Part shown: positions 16,214 through 25,101 of the stretch, piece after piece
Layout: every line of letters begins with the position of its first letter
Numbering within the stretch: position 1 is the stretch's first letter
From: Oscillospiraceae bacterium
GTDB lineage: Bacteria; Bacillota; Clostridia; Oscillospirales; CAG-272
Assembly (NCBI GenBank): GCA_015065005.1
Contig: SVRE01000019.1
Span: 1-34,204 of the forward strand
Direction: 5' to 3'
DNA length: 34,204 nt
Program-made: the position numbers and the translations under genes
Notes under the pieces: generated by a model
What the model was told of the DNA's origin: nothing
Databases searched by the model: none
Seen by the model: the letters and a program-made list of their open reading frames with translations, nothing else

Positions 16214-16251
16214 AAGCTAAGGCTACCAGGCAGTATTTATAAGGAGAAAAA

Positions 16252-19086
16252 ATGAAAAACCAAATTGAAATTAAGGGTGCAAGGGTGCATAACCTTAAAA
16301 ATATAGATATTACAATTCCAAGGGACAAGCTTGTTATTTTAACCGGTCTTTCAGGCTCAGGCAAAAGCTCCTTGGCGTTTGACACCATATACGCGGAGGG
16401 ACACAGGCGATTTGTTGAGTCATTGTCCTCCTACGCGCGCCAATTTTTGGGTCAGCTTGATAAGCCGGATGTGGACTCCATTGAGGGTCTTTCCCCCGCT
16501 ATATCAATTGACCAAAAGACAACCTCCAAAAACCCACGCTCAACTGTTGGCACGGTAACGGAAATTTACGATTATTTAAGGCTTTTATATGCCCGCTTAG
16601 GCACTGTCCACTGCCCTGTTTGCGGCAAGGAGATTAAGCAGCAGAGCGTTGACCAGATTATAGACAAGATTTTGGAGTTACCCGAGGGCGAGCGCTTTAT
16701 GGTGCTATCCCCCGTTGTGCGCGGCAAAAAGGGTAGGCACGAAAAGGTGCTTGCCGATGCGCGCAAAAACGGATATGTGCGTATGCGTATTGACGGCACG
16801 GTTTACGACCTTGGTGAGGATATTGAATTAGAGCTTACCAAAAAGCATAATATTGATATTGTTATTGACCGTCTTGTTATGAAGGAGGGCTTGCGCCCAC
16901 GTCTTTCCGACTCTGTGGAAAACGCCCTCAAGGCAAGTGACGGAAAAATTAATATTTTGACTATGCCAAGGGATGGCGAGGGCGTGGAATACGAGTTTTC
17001 CACCAATTACGCCTGCGAGGAGCACGGTATCAGCTTTGGTGAGCTTGAGCCACGCTCGTTCTCCTTTAATAACCCCTTTGGCGCTTGTGAGCATTGCGCG
17101 GGAATAGGTGAGTTAAGACGCATTTCCCCCGAAAAGATTATACCGGACACAAGCCTTTCTCTTTCTGAGGGAGCGATACAGGTAAACGGCTTTAAATCCA
17201 TTGATGAGCAAAGCTGGACAGGACCCCTTTTCAAGGCGGTTTGTGAGCATATCGGCGCATCAATTGACATCCCGATAAAGGACTTTACAAAGGAGCAGCT
17301 TGATGCCATTTTGTACGGCACAGGCGACCAATATTATACTGTTGACCGCTATTTTGCAAAGCAAAAAAGACGCCAGACAACAAAATTCGAGGGCGTTATA
17401 CGCACTATTGAACAGCGTATGCAAATGATGGGGGATGAGTACTACGACCAATTTATTGAGGAAACCCCTTGCCCTGTTTGTAACGGACAAAGGCTTAATA
17501 AGCAAGCACTTTCCGTAACAATTGGCGGAAAGAATATTGACGCATTTTGCAAAATGTCCGTTGTTGATGAGCTGAAATTTTTAGACACATTAACCTTTAC
17601 GGAAAGTGAAATGCAGATTGCCAAGGAGATTTTAAAGGAAATCAGGGCGCGCTTGGGCTTTATGAAGAGCGTTGGACTTGAATACTTAACCCTTGCAAGA
17701 AAAAGCGCAACCTTGTCGGGCGGAGAGGCGCAAAGAATCCGTCTTGCAACGCAAATCGGCTCTTCCCTGGTGGGAGTTTTATACATTCTTGATGAGCCAA
17801 GCATTGGCTTACACCAGCGCGACAATTCCAAGCTTATCGGTACGCTTAAAAAGCTGCGTGATGTGGGCAACACGGTAATTGTTGTTGAGCATGATGAGGA
17901 AACCATGCTGGAAAGCGACTATATAGTTGACATTGGTCCGGGGGCAGGTGTACACGGCGGCGAAATTGTGGCCCAGGGCACTCCCCAAGAGATTATGGAA
18001 AACGAAAATTCAATTACGGGCGCATATTTAAGTGGCAGACGTGAAATCCCCGTACCGAAGGAAAGACGTAAGGGCAACGGAAATTACCTGCGTATTTTCG
18101 GCGCTAAGGAAAACAACCTTAAAAACATAGATGTTGAAATTCCACTCGGTTGTTTTGTTTGTGTAACGGGTGTTTCCGGCTCGGGCAAGAGCTCCCTTGT
18201 TAACAAGATTGTTTTGCAAAGCCTGGCAAAGAAATTAAACAGGGCAATTACCTACCCGGGTAAGGTTGACAGGATTGAGGGCTACGAGCATCTTGACAAG
18301 GTTATCGCCATTGACCAAAGTCCAATCGGACGTACACCAAGGTCAAATCCAGCCACGTATACGGGGCTTTTTACAGAAATCCGTGATTTGTTTGCAAAAA
18401 CTCCCGATGCTAAAATGCGCTCATTTACATCCTCTCGCTTCTCCTTTAACGTAAAGGGCGGCAGGTGCGAGAGCTGTGACGGTGACGGTGTTAAAAAGAT
18501 AGAAATGCACTTTTTACCTGACGTTTACGTCAAGTGTGACGTTTGTAAGGGTAAGAGGTACAACCGTGACACCTTAGAGGTTAAATTCAAGGGTAAAAAT
18601 ATTTCTGACGTGCTTGAAATGACCGCTGAAGAGGGTGCAAAATTCTTTAGCGAAATACCAAGCATTTCAAAAAAGCTGCAAACAATTTGTGACGTTGGCT
18701 TAGGCTATGTAAAAATAGGTCAGTCCTCCACAACTCTTTCAGGCGGTGAAGCCCAAAGGGTTAAGCTGGCAACGGAGCTTTCAAAGCGTTCAACAGGCAA
18801 GACAATTTACATTCTTGACGAGCCAACAACAGGACTCCACACAGATGACGTTAAAAAGCTGATTGGTGTGCTTCAACGCTTGGTGGATGCGGGCAACTCC
18901 ATTGTAGTTATTGAGCATAACTTAGACGTTATAAAGACCGCCGACCATATAATCGACTTAGGTCCTGAGGGCGGTGACGGTGGCGGAACAATTGTTGCAC
19001 AGGGCACACCCGAAGAGGTTGCGCAAAACGAAAGGTCCTATACGGGAAAATACGTTAAAAAGGCGCTGAACGGATATAAGGATTAA
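16252..19086 (+). CDS. uvrA: UvrABC system protein A
   Basis: 944 residues, normal UvrA length. The dimeric ABC-type ATPase that finds bulky DNA lesions and loads UvrB. First Walker A GLSGSGKS (32-39), a first zinc module CPVC with a later paired CPVC near 405, and [14 protein letters not shown] with [12 protein letters not shown]. The second half has GVSGSGKSS, the zinc finger [11 protein letters not shown]...CDVCKG, and [15 protein letters not shown] with [20 protein letters not shown] precedes the ATG. No promoter was found in the repeat-filled gap, so transcription probably comes from uvrB. A perfect hairpin terminator follows. Confidence 0.98.
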   Translation: MKNQIEIKGARVHNLKNIDITIPRDKLVILTGLSGSGKSSLAFDTIYAEGHRRFVESLSSYARQFLGQLDKPDVDSIEGLSPAISIDQKTTSKNPRSTVGTVTEIYDYLRLLYARLGTVHCPVCGKEIKQQSVDQIIDKILELPEGERFMVLSPVVRGKKGRHEKVLADARKNGYVRMRIDGTVYDLGEDIELELTKKHNIDIVIDRLVMKEGLRPRLSDSVENALKASDGKINILTMPRDGEGVEYEFSTNYACEEHGISFGELEPRSFSFNNPFGACEHCAGIGELRRISPEKIIPDTSLSLSEGAIQVNGFKSIDEQSWTGPLFKAVCEHIGASIDIPIKDFTKEQLDAILYGTGDQYYTVDRYFAKQKRRQTTKFEGVIRTIEQRMQMMGDEYYDQFIEETPCPVCNGQRLNKQALSVTIGGKNIDAFCKMSVVDELKFLDTLTFTESEMQIAKEILKEIRARLGFMKSVGLEYLTLARKSATLSGGEAQRIRLATQIGSSLVGVLYILDEPSIGLHQRDNSKLIGTLKKLRDVGNTVIVVEHDEETMLESDYIVDIGPGAGVHGGEIVAQGTPQEIMENENSITGAYLSGRREIPVPKERRKGNGNYLRIFGAKENNLKNIDVEIPLGCFVCVTGVSGSGKSSLVNKIVLQSLAKKLNRAITYPGKVDRIEGYEHLDKVIAIDQSPIGRTPRSNPATYTGLFTEIRDLFAKTPDAKMRSFTSSRFSFNVKGGRCESCDGDGVKKIEMHFLPDVYVKCDVCKGKRYNRDTLEVKFKGKNISDVLEMTAEEGAKFFSEIPSISKKLQTICDVGLGYVKIGQSSTTLSGGEAQRVKLATELSKRSTGKTIYILDEPTTGLHTDDVKKLIGVLQRLVDAGNSIVVIEHNLDVIKTADHIIDLGPEGGDGGGTIVAQGTPEEVAQNERSYTGKYVKKALNGYKD

Positions 19087-19090
19087 CTTG

Positions 19091-19121
19091 AAAACGAGAG
19101 CAGAAATTCTGCTCTCGTTTT
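19091..19121. terminator. Bidirectional terminator between uvrA and the spore protein gene
   Basis: A perfect 14-bp stem AAAACGAGAGCAGA/TCTGCTCTCGTTTT with a three-base loop; the ends supply T runs on both strands. It lies between the converging stops at 19086 and 19123. Confidence 0.9.
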
Positions 19122-19122
19122 G

Positions 19123-20670
19123 TTATATTATTATGCTTTTTATGCCATCGACTGTATCGGTGGACAGGTCATTGTTCTCCTTTAAGGTGGCAACGGTGGT
19201 GTGGTATTTTTTTGCTATTTCCCAAAGGGTGTCACCCTCTTTGGGGAAGTAAACTCGTACACAGGCTGCCTCCTTTTTGATTTCCTTGTCCTTTTTAAGA
19301 ATTGCGGTGTCCAAAATTTTTACCTTGTTTTTCTCTATTACTTCAAATGAGGGATGCATCTCTGCGCTGACAATCAGCTTATCCCCATCCAGCCTTGCGG
19401 TGGCATTTGAGACGGACATATCGCACCTTGCAACAAGCTCACCTGTATATCTGCCAAGGTCTGTGGCATATTTATAAGGAATTTCATAGCTTTCTGACAG
19501 GTACTCCGCAGTGTCCCCGTCTTGCTCCTCACCCTTGCCGATAAGAGTCAGGTTCAGCCTGCCGTTTAGTATGGCTTTTCCATTCTTGAATTCCGCTTTT
19601 TCGTACACAGGGTCCCACATAATGTCAATTATTTCACAAATATCCTTTGCTTTTCTCTTTACGCTTTCGTTTATTGAGAAGGAAGAATTTTGCGCCTTCA
19701 ACATAGAAAATACGTCTATTGTTTTGTACTCCCCCTCTGTTTCGCACCTGGTGGAATAGCAGTCTGTTACAAGCTCATTTTCTGTATTACGAACCAATTC
19801 CCCTTCAAGCTCACAGGTAAGGTCAAAGAAAAGCTGACCCACGCTGTCGCTTTGCTCATTGGAAATAGCTAAGCTGACAGGACGGGCGCTGACCCTTGCC
19901 ATATCGCCAAGAGTGGCACCCTGTGCCTCTAATTCCTCTGCTAACGCCACTGATTTTGTCAGGGTTATCATATTTTCCCCGTCCTTACAAATGCACTTAA
20001 CAGTTACCTCACCGCGCACAGAAACCGAGTTGTTTTGCGCCCTTACATCATTTACCGTAACCGATGCATCACACCAAACAGGTCGCGGGCTTTGATATGC
20101 GCCCATATCAAGCTTGTCACTGATCCTTATATTTTGCATACTGACAGGCTTTATGCTTAATGCCTTTACGGTTTCACTCTTCCTTTCTATAAAAAGCTCA
20201 TCAGCGGTGGTTTTGCCCTCTATTCTTTCCTCCTCTTTTACATTCTCCCAGCCTAAAATTCTGCTTTTCAGTCTGCTTTTTATCGTTATTTTTCTCGGCG
20301 CGTTTACCCTTGGCGAGGTGCTATCCACTACTGTGTCAATAAACACCGTGGTTGGATGGGATACAAGTGTCGCCTCTGCCTCATAGCTACTTGTAAGTGG
20401 TATGGAGCATAAATTCCCCTCATCATCCGTGTAAATCAGTAAGTACGTTACGGTGCCGCCGATTTCCAAGCTTGAATTGCTGCCGCTATCAGCAATATAC
20501 TTGCTCTCGGGTAATGCCTGCGCCCTTACGTTTAGCAGGCGCCTTATTTCGGGTACGTAATCGGGTAATGAAAATTCCTCACTTACATCGTGAGTTATAA
20601 CCGTATCGTTTGTCAGCCTTAAAAGTCCGTTATCCTTTATTTCCTCTGTATTTAGTCTAAGCTCCGCCAT
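19123..20670 (-). CDS. SPOCS (DUF3794) and LysM domain protein, probably spore-associated
   Basis: 515 residues. The N-terminal half carries DUF3794/SPOCS-type sequence, starting with EEFSLPDYVPEIRRLLNVRA (31-50), and similar segments recur across the protein. The C-terminus (about 466-513) is a LysM domain, VYFPKEGDTLWEIAKKYHTT, which binds peptidoglycan-like glycans. SPOCS-LysM proteins of Clostridia are linked to spore coat assembly, so the organism probably forms endospores. No signal peptide, as expected for a protein made in the mother cell. AAGGAG precedes the ATG by eight bases. A possible sigma-E/K-type promoter lies upstream. Confidence 0.88.
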   Translation of the reverse strand: MAELRLNTEEIKDNGLLRLTNDTVITHDVSEEFSLPDYVPEIRRLLNVRAQALPESKYIADSGSNSSLEIGGTVTYLLIYTDDEGNLCSIPLTSSYEAEATLVSHPTTVFIDTVVDSTSPRVNAPRKITIKSRLKSRILGWENVKEEERIEGKTTADELFIERKSETVKALSIKPVSMQNIRISDKLDMGAYQSPRPVWCDASVTVNDVRAQNNSVSVRGEVTVKCICKDGENMITLTKSVALAEELEAQGATLGDMARVSARPVSLAISNEQSDSVGQLFFDLTCELEGELVRNTENELVTDCYSTRCETEGEYKTIDVFSMLKAQNSSFSINESVKRKAKDICEIIDIMWDPVYEKAEFKNGKAILNGRLNLTLIGKGEEQDGDTAEYLSESYEIPYKYATDLGRYTGELVARCDMSVSNATARLDGDKLIVSAEMHPSFEVIEKNKVKILDTAILKKDKEIKKEAACVRVYFPKEGDTLWEIAKKYHTTVATLKENNDLSTDTVDGIKSIII

Positions 20671-20721
20671 TTCACATTCTCCTTACTTAATTTTGTTAGT
20701 ACAAGATATGCTCCTTCAATT

Positions 20722-20751
20722 TATAATATGCCACTTGACAAATCCAATTAT
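20722..20751 (-). promoter_or_regulatory. Possible sporulation (sigma-E/K-like) promoter
   Basis: On the minus strand CATATTATA (20730-20722) fits the CATAnnnTA -10 pattern, with ATA 18 bases upstream (20751-20749). It overlaps the serS promoter on the other strand. Fits a mother-cell-expressed spore gene but is a weak match. Confidence 0.35.
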
Positions 20752-20763
20752 TAGTGTTATTAT
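20735..20763 (+). promoter_or_regulatory. Sigma-A promoter for the serS T-box transcript
   Basis: TTGACA (20735-20740), a 17-base spacer and TATTAT (20758-20763), followed by more AT. Confidence 0.65.
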
Positions 20764-20771
20764 AATATAAA

Positions 20772-20996
20772 GACTGTGATGAAAAAAACAGCAAATACTT
20801 ACTTACAGAGAGTGGCGCTTGCAGGGGCTTTATCCCATGCAGCTGGAAGGTGCCATACCAAAAGGTTGCTTATTCCATTTCTGAGTCGGGTGCGAGGAGT
20901 GCCACGTTTTGCCACGTTATAGGCTTTGAGTTAAACTTTTAAGGTGGTACCGTGTAAATTTTGCACCCTTGATTTTTGTCAAGGGGCTTTTTTAAT
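20772..20996 (+). ncRNA. T-box leader, probably serine-specific
   Basis: A tRNA-sensing leader that fills the 228 bases before serS. It has the stem I start ACAGAGAGTGGCGCTTG (near 20805), the CTGGAAGG/GGTGCC region, and the conserved antiterminator AAGGTGGTACCGTG (20941-20954). The terminator is CCCTTGA/TCAAGGG with a T run (20966-20992). The likely specifier is TCC (20874-20876, a Ser codon) in TTATTCCATTTCTGAG. Uncharged tRNA-Ser would favour antitermination of serS. The choice of specifier is inference. Confidence 0.88.
20963..20994 (+). terminator. T-box regulatory terminator
   Basis: CCCTTGA (20966-20972), a six-base loop, TCAAGGG (20979-20985), then a run of T. It competes with the antiterminator containing GGTGGTACC. 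Confidence 0.85.
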
Positions 20997-21010
20997 ATTT
21001 GGAGGAAAAT

Positions 21011-22291
21011 ATGATTGATTTAAAATTCTTACGTGAAAATCCTGAAATTGTAAAGGAAAACATCAAAAAGAAGTTTCAGGATGCAAAGCTCCCTCTCGTT
21101 GATGAGGTAATTCAGCTTGATGGCGAATACCGCGCTTACAAGCAGGAGGCTGACAACCTTCGCGGTGGCAGAAACAAGCTTTCCAAACAGATTGGTATGC
21201 TTATGGCGCAGGGTAAGCGTGACGAGGCCGAAGAGGTTAAAAAGCAGGTTAGCGCAAACGCGCAAAGGCTTGCCGAGCTTGAGGTTTTGGAAGGCGAATA
21301 CGCAGAAAAGATTAAGAACATTATGATGCGTATTCCTAACATTATCGACCCTTCCGTGCCGATTGGTAAGGATGACAGCGAAAACGTTGAGGTGCAAAAG
21401 TACGGTGAGCCTGTTGTTCCCGATTTTGAAATTCCATACCACGCTGAAATTATGGAGAATTTAAAGGGTCTTGACCTTGACAGCGCAAGAAAGGTAGCGG
21501 GCAACGGCTTTTACTACTTAATGGGTGATATTGCGCGCCTGCACTCCGCTATTATCTCCTACGCACGTGATTTTATGATTGACCGCGGATTTACCTACTG
21601 CATCCCACCGTTTATGATCAGAAGCGAGGTTGTAACAGGCGTTATGTCCTTTGCTGAGATGGACGCTATGATGTACAAAATAGAGGGCGAGGACCTTTTC
21701 TTAATCGGTACAAGTGAGCATTCTATGATTGGTAAGTTTATTGACACTATTGTTCCCGAGGCTGAGCTTCCATACACCTTGACCTCTTACTCACCTTGCT
21801 TCCGTAAGGAAAAGGGCGCGCACGGTATCGAGGAGCGCGGCGTTTACAGAATTCACCAGTTTGAAAAGCAGGAAATGATTGTTGTTTGTAAGCCTGAGGA
21901 AAGCCCTGTTTGGTTCGACAAGCTCTGGCAGAATACCGTTGACCTGTTCAGAACACTTGATATTCCTGTAAGAACACTTGAGTGCTGCTCCGGTGACTTG
22001 GCTGACCTAAAGGTTAAGTCCATTGACGTTGAGGCGTGGTCCCCAAGACAGAAGAAGTATTTTGAGGTTGGTTCCTGCTCTAACCTTGGTGATGCACAGG
22101 CAAGACGCTTGAGAATCAGAGTAAACGGCAAGGATTCCAAGTACTTTGCGCATACACTTAATAACACAGTTGTTGCACCGCCAAGAATGCTTATTGCATT
22201 CCTTGAAAACAATATGAATGCTGACGGCAGCATTAACATTCCTAAGGCGCTTCAGCCATATATGGGCGGAAAAGAAAAAATTACCAAGTGA
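21011..22291 (+). CDS. serS: Serine--tRNA ligase
   Basis: 426 residues. A class II synthetase that charges tRNA-Ser in the cytoplasm. The N-terminal coiled-coil arm (about 30-105, rich in Lys/Glu/Ala) grips the tRNA long arm. The core has motif 2, FRKEKGAHG followed by GVYRIHQFEKQEM, and motif 3, GSCSNLGDAQARRLRIR. I place the start at 21011 (MIDLKFLREN) because GGAGG lies five bases upstream; an ATG at 20999 would overlap it. It is controlled by the T-box leader directly upstream. No terminator separates it from the next two genes. Confidence 0.97.
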   Translation: MIDLKFLRENPEIVKENIKKKFQDAKLPLVDEVIQLDGEYRAYKQEADNLRGGRNKLSKQIGMLMAQGKRDEAEEVKKQVSANAQRLAELEVLEGEYAEKIKNIMMRIPNIIDPSVPIGKDDSENVEVQKYGEPVVPDFEIPYHAEIMENLKGLDLDSARKVAGNGFYYLMGDIARLHSAIISYARDFMIDRGFTYCIPPFMIRSEVVTGVMSFAEMDAMMYKIEGEDLFLIGTSEHSMIGKFIDTIVPEAELPYTLTSYSPCFRKEKGAHGIEERGVYRIHQFEKQEMIVVCKPEESPVWFDKLWQNTVDLFRTLDIPVRTLECCSGDLADLKVKSIDVEAWSPRQKKYFEVGSCSNLGDAQARRLRIRVNGKDSKYFAHTLNNTVVAPPRMLIAFLENNMNADGSINIPKALQPYMGGKEKITK

Positions 22292-22317
22292 TTATAAAGC
22301 CTTAAAAAGGAGAAAAT

Positions 22318-22875
22318 ATGGATAAATCATATAAGATGAATATTGCAGGTCTTGACAGATACCTGCCACTTTGCAGGGTAAATGATGACCTTTATATCGG
22401 CGCATTTGTTATTTTCGGTGACCCTGAGCTTACAACCGCTTGCGCCGCTGAGCTTTTGAAAAGAGCCCCCGAGTACGATTATCTCGTAACCGCTGAGGCT
22501 AAAAGCATCCCTTTAATTCACGAAATGGCAAGGCAGAACAACAACCAGAAATATATCGTTGCAAGAAAATATCCTAAGCTTTATATGAGGGATATTATTA
22601 CTGCAAGGGTACGCTCCATTACTACAGATAAGGAGCAGGTGCTGCACCTTGACGGAAATGATGCTAAGCTTATGAAGGGCAAGCGAATTTTAATCGTTGA
22701 TGACGTTATCTCAACAGGCGAGTCCTTACACGCCCTTGAGGAGCTTGTTAGCTTAGCAGGCGGCGAAATCGTTGGAAGAATGAGTATTCTTGCCGAGGGT
22801 GATGCCACCGAACGCCCGGATATTACCTATCTTGAAAAGCTTCCGCTATTTAACGCTGACGGATCTGTAAAATAA
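22318..22875 (+). CDS. Phosphoribosyltransferase family protein (adenine PRTase-like)
   Basis: 185 residues. The PRPP-binding signature RILIVDDVISTGES (123-136) is clear. The N-terminal hood and the lack of GMP-type motifs resemble adenine or xanthine phosphoribosyltransferases, which convert a free base and PRPP to a nucleotide. The base specificity is uncertain. AAAGGAGAAAAT precedes the ATG, 26 bases after the serS stop. It is probably transcribed with serS and so indirectly under T-box control. Confidence 0.8.
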   Translation: MDKSYKMNIAGLDRYLPLCRVNDDLYIGAFVIFGDPELTTACAAELLKRAPEYDYLVTAEAKSIPLIHEMARQNNNQKYIVARKYPKLYMRDIITARVRSITTDKEQVLHLDGNDAKLMKGKRILIVDDVISTGESLHALEELVSLAGGEIVGRMSILAEGDATERPDITYLEKLPLFNADGSVK

Positions 22876-22906
22876 TTTCCCCGCAAATAACTACGAGGAG
22901 TTTTAT

Positions 22907-24220
22907 ATGGAATTAAATAAAATCAATTATGACAAAAGGGTGAAGTTCCACAAGATGGACAAAAAGCCCAAAAGGCAATTTTGGTTCTTTACTTGGCTTA
23001 TTCACCTGCTTAGCCTTATTATGATGGGATGGCGCACTAAAATCGAGAAAATCAATATGGACAGCCTCAAGGGCAAGCCATATATTATACTTTCCAACCA
23101 TCATTCCTTCGAGGATTTTGAGGTTAATTCATTAGCCACTTATCCAAGGCGTGTCAACAACATTGCAACCCTTGAGGGGCATTACCGCCGCGCGTGGCTT
23201 TTGGAGCTTTGCGGCTGCATCCCCAAAAGAAAATTCACCACTGACCCGAATTTGATTAAGGATTGCGAAATTGTTTTAAATGAATATAAGTCAATCTTGT
23301 CAATTTATCCCGAGGCAAGATATTCTCCTATAGGCACGCGTGCAATTATACCCGATGCTTACGGCGCTTTGATTAAGAAGCTTAACCACCCCGTTTGTGT
23401 TCTTTTACACAGGGGAAATCACCTTCGCTCCCCTGCTTGGGGCTGGCGCAAGAAGCGCAAGGTAAGGACCTATTCCACACTAAAGCAAATTTTGACTAAA
23501 GAAGACGTTGAAAAAAAGAGCGCTGAAGAAATTATCGAAATTGTAAGATGCGAGCTTGAGTATGATGAATACAAATACCAAAAGGATTTTGGTATTGTAA
23601 TTGATGAGCCATACCGCGCACAGGGGCTGCACAATGTACTGTATCAATGCCCACACTGTATGAGTGAGACGGGAATGACAAGCTCCGGGTCAACGCTGAG
23701 GTGCGAAAGCTGCCAAAAGGAATGGGAGCTTAAGGAAAACGGTGAGCTTGAGGCAAAGGACGGAAATACCGAGTTTTCGCACATCCCAAGCTGGTTCGAG
23801 TGGGAAAGGGAGCAGGTAAAGCGCCAAATTGAAAATGGTGAATATTCCTTTGAGGACACTGTTTCCGTTTATTCTCTTCCAAATACAAGAAAATTTATTC
23901 CCCTTGGCAAAGCAACCCTTAAGCACCAGCCGAAAAGCGGTTTCACTATTGAAGGACACTATAACGGCGAGGACTTTAAGATTTCTCGTCCTGTGGCGGG
24001 AATGTACGGTGTGCATATAGAATTTGACTATTGCTATATCCGCCCCGAGCCATGTATTCAGATTTCAATCTCCAATGATACCTTTGTTTGCTTCCCTACA
24101 AAGAAAAACGTAGTTATGAAGCTGCTTTTTGCAACAGAGGAGCTTTACAAGGCCGAAATGGCAGAGCGAATAGCAAAGCGCGCACAAAGAAAAGCAGAGC
24201 GCGAAAGCAAAAAAGAATAG
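22907..24220 (+). CDS. PlsC-like lysophospholipid acyltransferase with C-terminal zinc ribbon
   Basis: 437 residues. A short hydrophobic segment (26-42) is followed by the acyltransferase motif NHHSFED (64-70), an H-x4-D with His65 and Asp70, and IYPEARYSPIGTRA (133-146), equivalent to the EGTR block. The family acylates lysophosphatidate or similar at the membrane. Residues 248-269 form a CxxC...CxxC zinc ribbon (Cys248, 251, 266, 269), uncommon for PlsC, followed by a beta-rich region and a Lys/Arg/Glu-rich tail. The ribbon domain makes it much longer than typical PlsC (about 240). It starts 31 bases after the phosphoribosyltransferase stop with CGAGGAG upstream. Last gene of the serS operon. 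Confidence 0.82.
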   Translation: MELNKINYDKRVKFHKMDKKPKRQFWFFTWLIHLLSLIMMGWRTKIEKINMDSLKGKPYIILSNHHSFEDFEVNSLATYPRRVNNIATLEGHYRRAWLLELCGCIPKRKFTTDPNLIKDCEIVLNEYKSILSIYPEARYSPIGTRAIIPDAYGALIKKLNHPVCVLLHRGNHLRSPAWGWRKKRKVRTYSTLKQILTKEDVEKKSAEEIIEIVRCELEYDEYKYQKDFGIVIDEPYRAQGLHNVLYQCPHCMSETGMTSSGSTLRCESCQKEWELKENGELEAKDGNTEFSHIPSWFEWEREQVKRQIENGEYSFEDTVSVYSLPNTRKFIPLGKATLKHQPKSGFTIEGHYNGEDFKISRPVAGMYGVHIEFDYCYIRPEPCIQISISNDTFVCFPTKKNVVMKLLFATEELYKAEMAERIAKRAQRKAERESKKE

Positions 24221-24224
24221 ATTT

Positions 24225-24279
24225 AAAAAGGAAGGACAAGCAAACCCCGGATCAGTTCACAAAAAGTCCTTCCTTTTTT
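24225..24279 (+). terminator. Terminator of the serS operon
   Basis: AAAAAGGAAGGAC (24225-24237) pairs with GTCCTTCCTTTTT (24266-24278) across a 28-base loop, with a T run. Confidence 0.8.
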
Positions 24280-24385
24280 ATCGGATAACACAAGCCCCAT
24301 GCAGTGAATCAAGCACATATGGCTGGCATTTACAAGTGAATATTTAATTTTTTTGAAATTGATGCGTGAAATTTCTTAAAAAATG

Positions 24386-24394
24386 TGATATAAT
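24386..24394 (+). promoter_or_regulatory. Extended -10 promoter for the 82-residue protein
   Basis: TGATATAAT matches TGnTATAAT exactly. The -35 at the matching spacing is poor (GTGAAA). The transcript would have a leader of about 85 bases. The rest of 24280-24385 shows nothing recognisable. Confidence 0.55.
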
Positions 24395-24452
24395 TGAACC
24401 ACGAGGATGCATATTAGCCGTGCTTATAATAGCCGATTAACTTTGCTCAATT

Positions 24453-24481
24453 GTCATCTCTCAATTTTGAAAGGAGGTGAC
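24453..24481 (+). promoter_or_regulatory. Hairpin hiding the Shine-Dalgarno site
   Basis: GTCATCTC (24453-24460) can pair over all eight bases (one G-U) with GAGGTGAC (24474-24481), which contains the Shine-Dalgarno site of the gene starting at 24485. The loop is 13 bases. This could limit translation until opened. Confidence 0.5.
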
Positions 24482-24484
24482 ATA

Positions 24485-24733
24485 ATGAAAAGAGTTCAAT
24501 CCGCTTGCATTATGCAGGATTTGGTTTTCAAGCAAAAGGAAGACAGAGGCTTCCCGTTTGAAAAAGAGCTTGAGCTTAACAGAGCTGAGCTTGAACAATA
24601 TATCAAGGGGCTTGAGGCTAACAAAACAAAGTATATCATTCTTAACAAAAAAGAGCTTGAAAACGGACATATTGCAATTCGTATAAAAAAGCAATATAAC
24701 GAAAACGTTTCTGTTGGTGATTTTTTTGATTAA
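24485..24733 (+). CDS. Small conserved-type protein, 82 residues, function unknown
   Basis: Starts at 24485 with a near-perfect AAGGAGGTGACAT ribosome binding site, so it is a real gene despite its size. It opens MKRVQSACIMQDLVFKQKED and ends QYNENVSVGDFFD; it is charged, with no signal peptide or membrane segment. It recalls a small unannotated protein family of gut Clostridia (MKR-x-SACI-x-Q... ending QYN-x-V-x-D), a recollection I cannot check. Single-gene unit with its own promoter and terminator. Its leader can fold over the ribosome binding site, which suggests translational control. Confidence 0.75.
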   Translation: MKRVQSACIMQDLVFKQKEDRGFPFEKELELNRAELEQYIKGLEANKTKYIILNKKELENGHIAIRIKKQYNENVSVGDFFD

Positions 24734-24765
24734 TCGAACCCATTTGTCTCGGAACGATAAATAAA

Positions 24766-24806
24766 GCAAAAGCACTGTGCGGTTGCACAGTGCTCTTTGT
24801 TTTTTA
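24766..24806. terminator. Bidirectional terminator between two small convergent genes
   Basis: AGCACTGTGC (24771-24780), GGTT, GCACAGTGCT (24785-24794), then CTTTGTTTTTT on the plus strand and TTTTGCTTTATTT on the minus strand. Confidence 0.88.
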
Positions 24807-24989
24807 GTTCTTAAAACCTAAAAGTGCGCTGAAGTTGATTGTAGCAACGCTCTTGGTTTCACCGGTTGGATTGCCGTTGCTATCCAAAACCTCTTCTTCT
24901 GTAACCTCTACCTGAGATGCAGAAGCACAGATTACATCAAGAGTTTCAACGCTTTCATTTTCATATGCAGGGGAAATGTAATTTTTCAT
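24804..24989 (-). CDS. Small peptide gene, 61 residues, possible leader-type precursor
   Basis: A 61-residue peptide starting MKNYISPAYENESVETLDVI, with no membrane segment. The N-terminal pattern Y-x-x-P...E...DVI recalls a group of short Clostridia peptides, some considered precursor-like; this is memory, not a search. The C-terminal part has one Cys (in VICAS) and a turn DSNGNPTGE. AAAGGAGG lies nine bases before the ATG, and a fully consensus promoter drives it, so expression is probably strong. No maturation enzyme, protease or exporter lies beside it; the MFS gene is divergent. Confidence 0.75.
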   Translation of the reverse strand: MKNYISPAYENESVETLDVICASASQVEVTEEEVLDSNGNPTGETKSVATINFSALLGFKN

Positions 24990-25101
24990 CTATTCCATCC
25001 TCCTTTTAACAAATCAATTATTGCTATTTGCCATCAATTCTACAGTAAAAACAACTTATCATTAATCTCCGCAAACAGCCAATACATAATTTTGCGAATA
25101 A

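Larger units (their letters stand above)
15878..16223 (+). repeat. 118-bp tandem repeat, three copies, between uvrB and uvrA
   Basis: Copies begin at 15878, 15996 and 16114 (period exactly 118). Each contains the 3' end of uvrB with its stop codon, an AT-rich link with TTTTTTGA, then a REP-like palindromic unit. Copies differ at only a few positions. The array fills nearly all of the 336-base gap 15916-16251, which holds no other gene. Confidence 0.95.

Noticed and set aside
15878-16223. CRISPR-like array (three direct repeats)
   Set aside because: The repeats are contiguous 118-bp units without spacers and contain the uvrB end; no cas gene is near.
20941-20996. Ordinary transcription terminator upstream of serS
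   Set aside because: It is preceded by the conserved T-box antiterminator sequence, so it is a regulated attenuator rather than the end of another gene.
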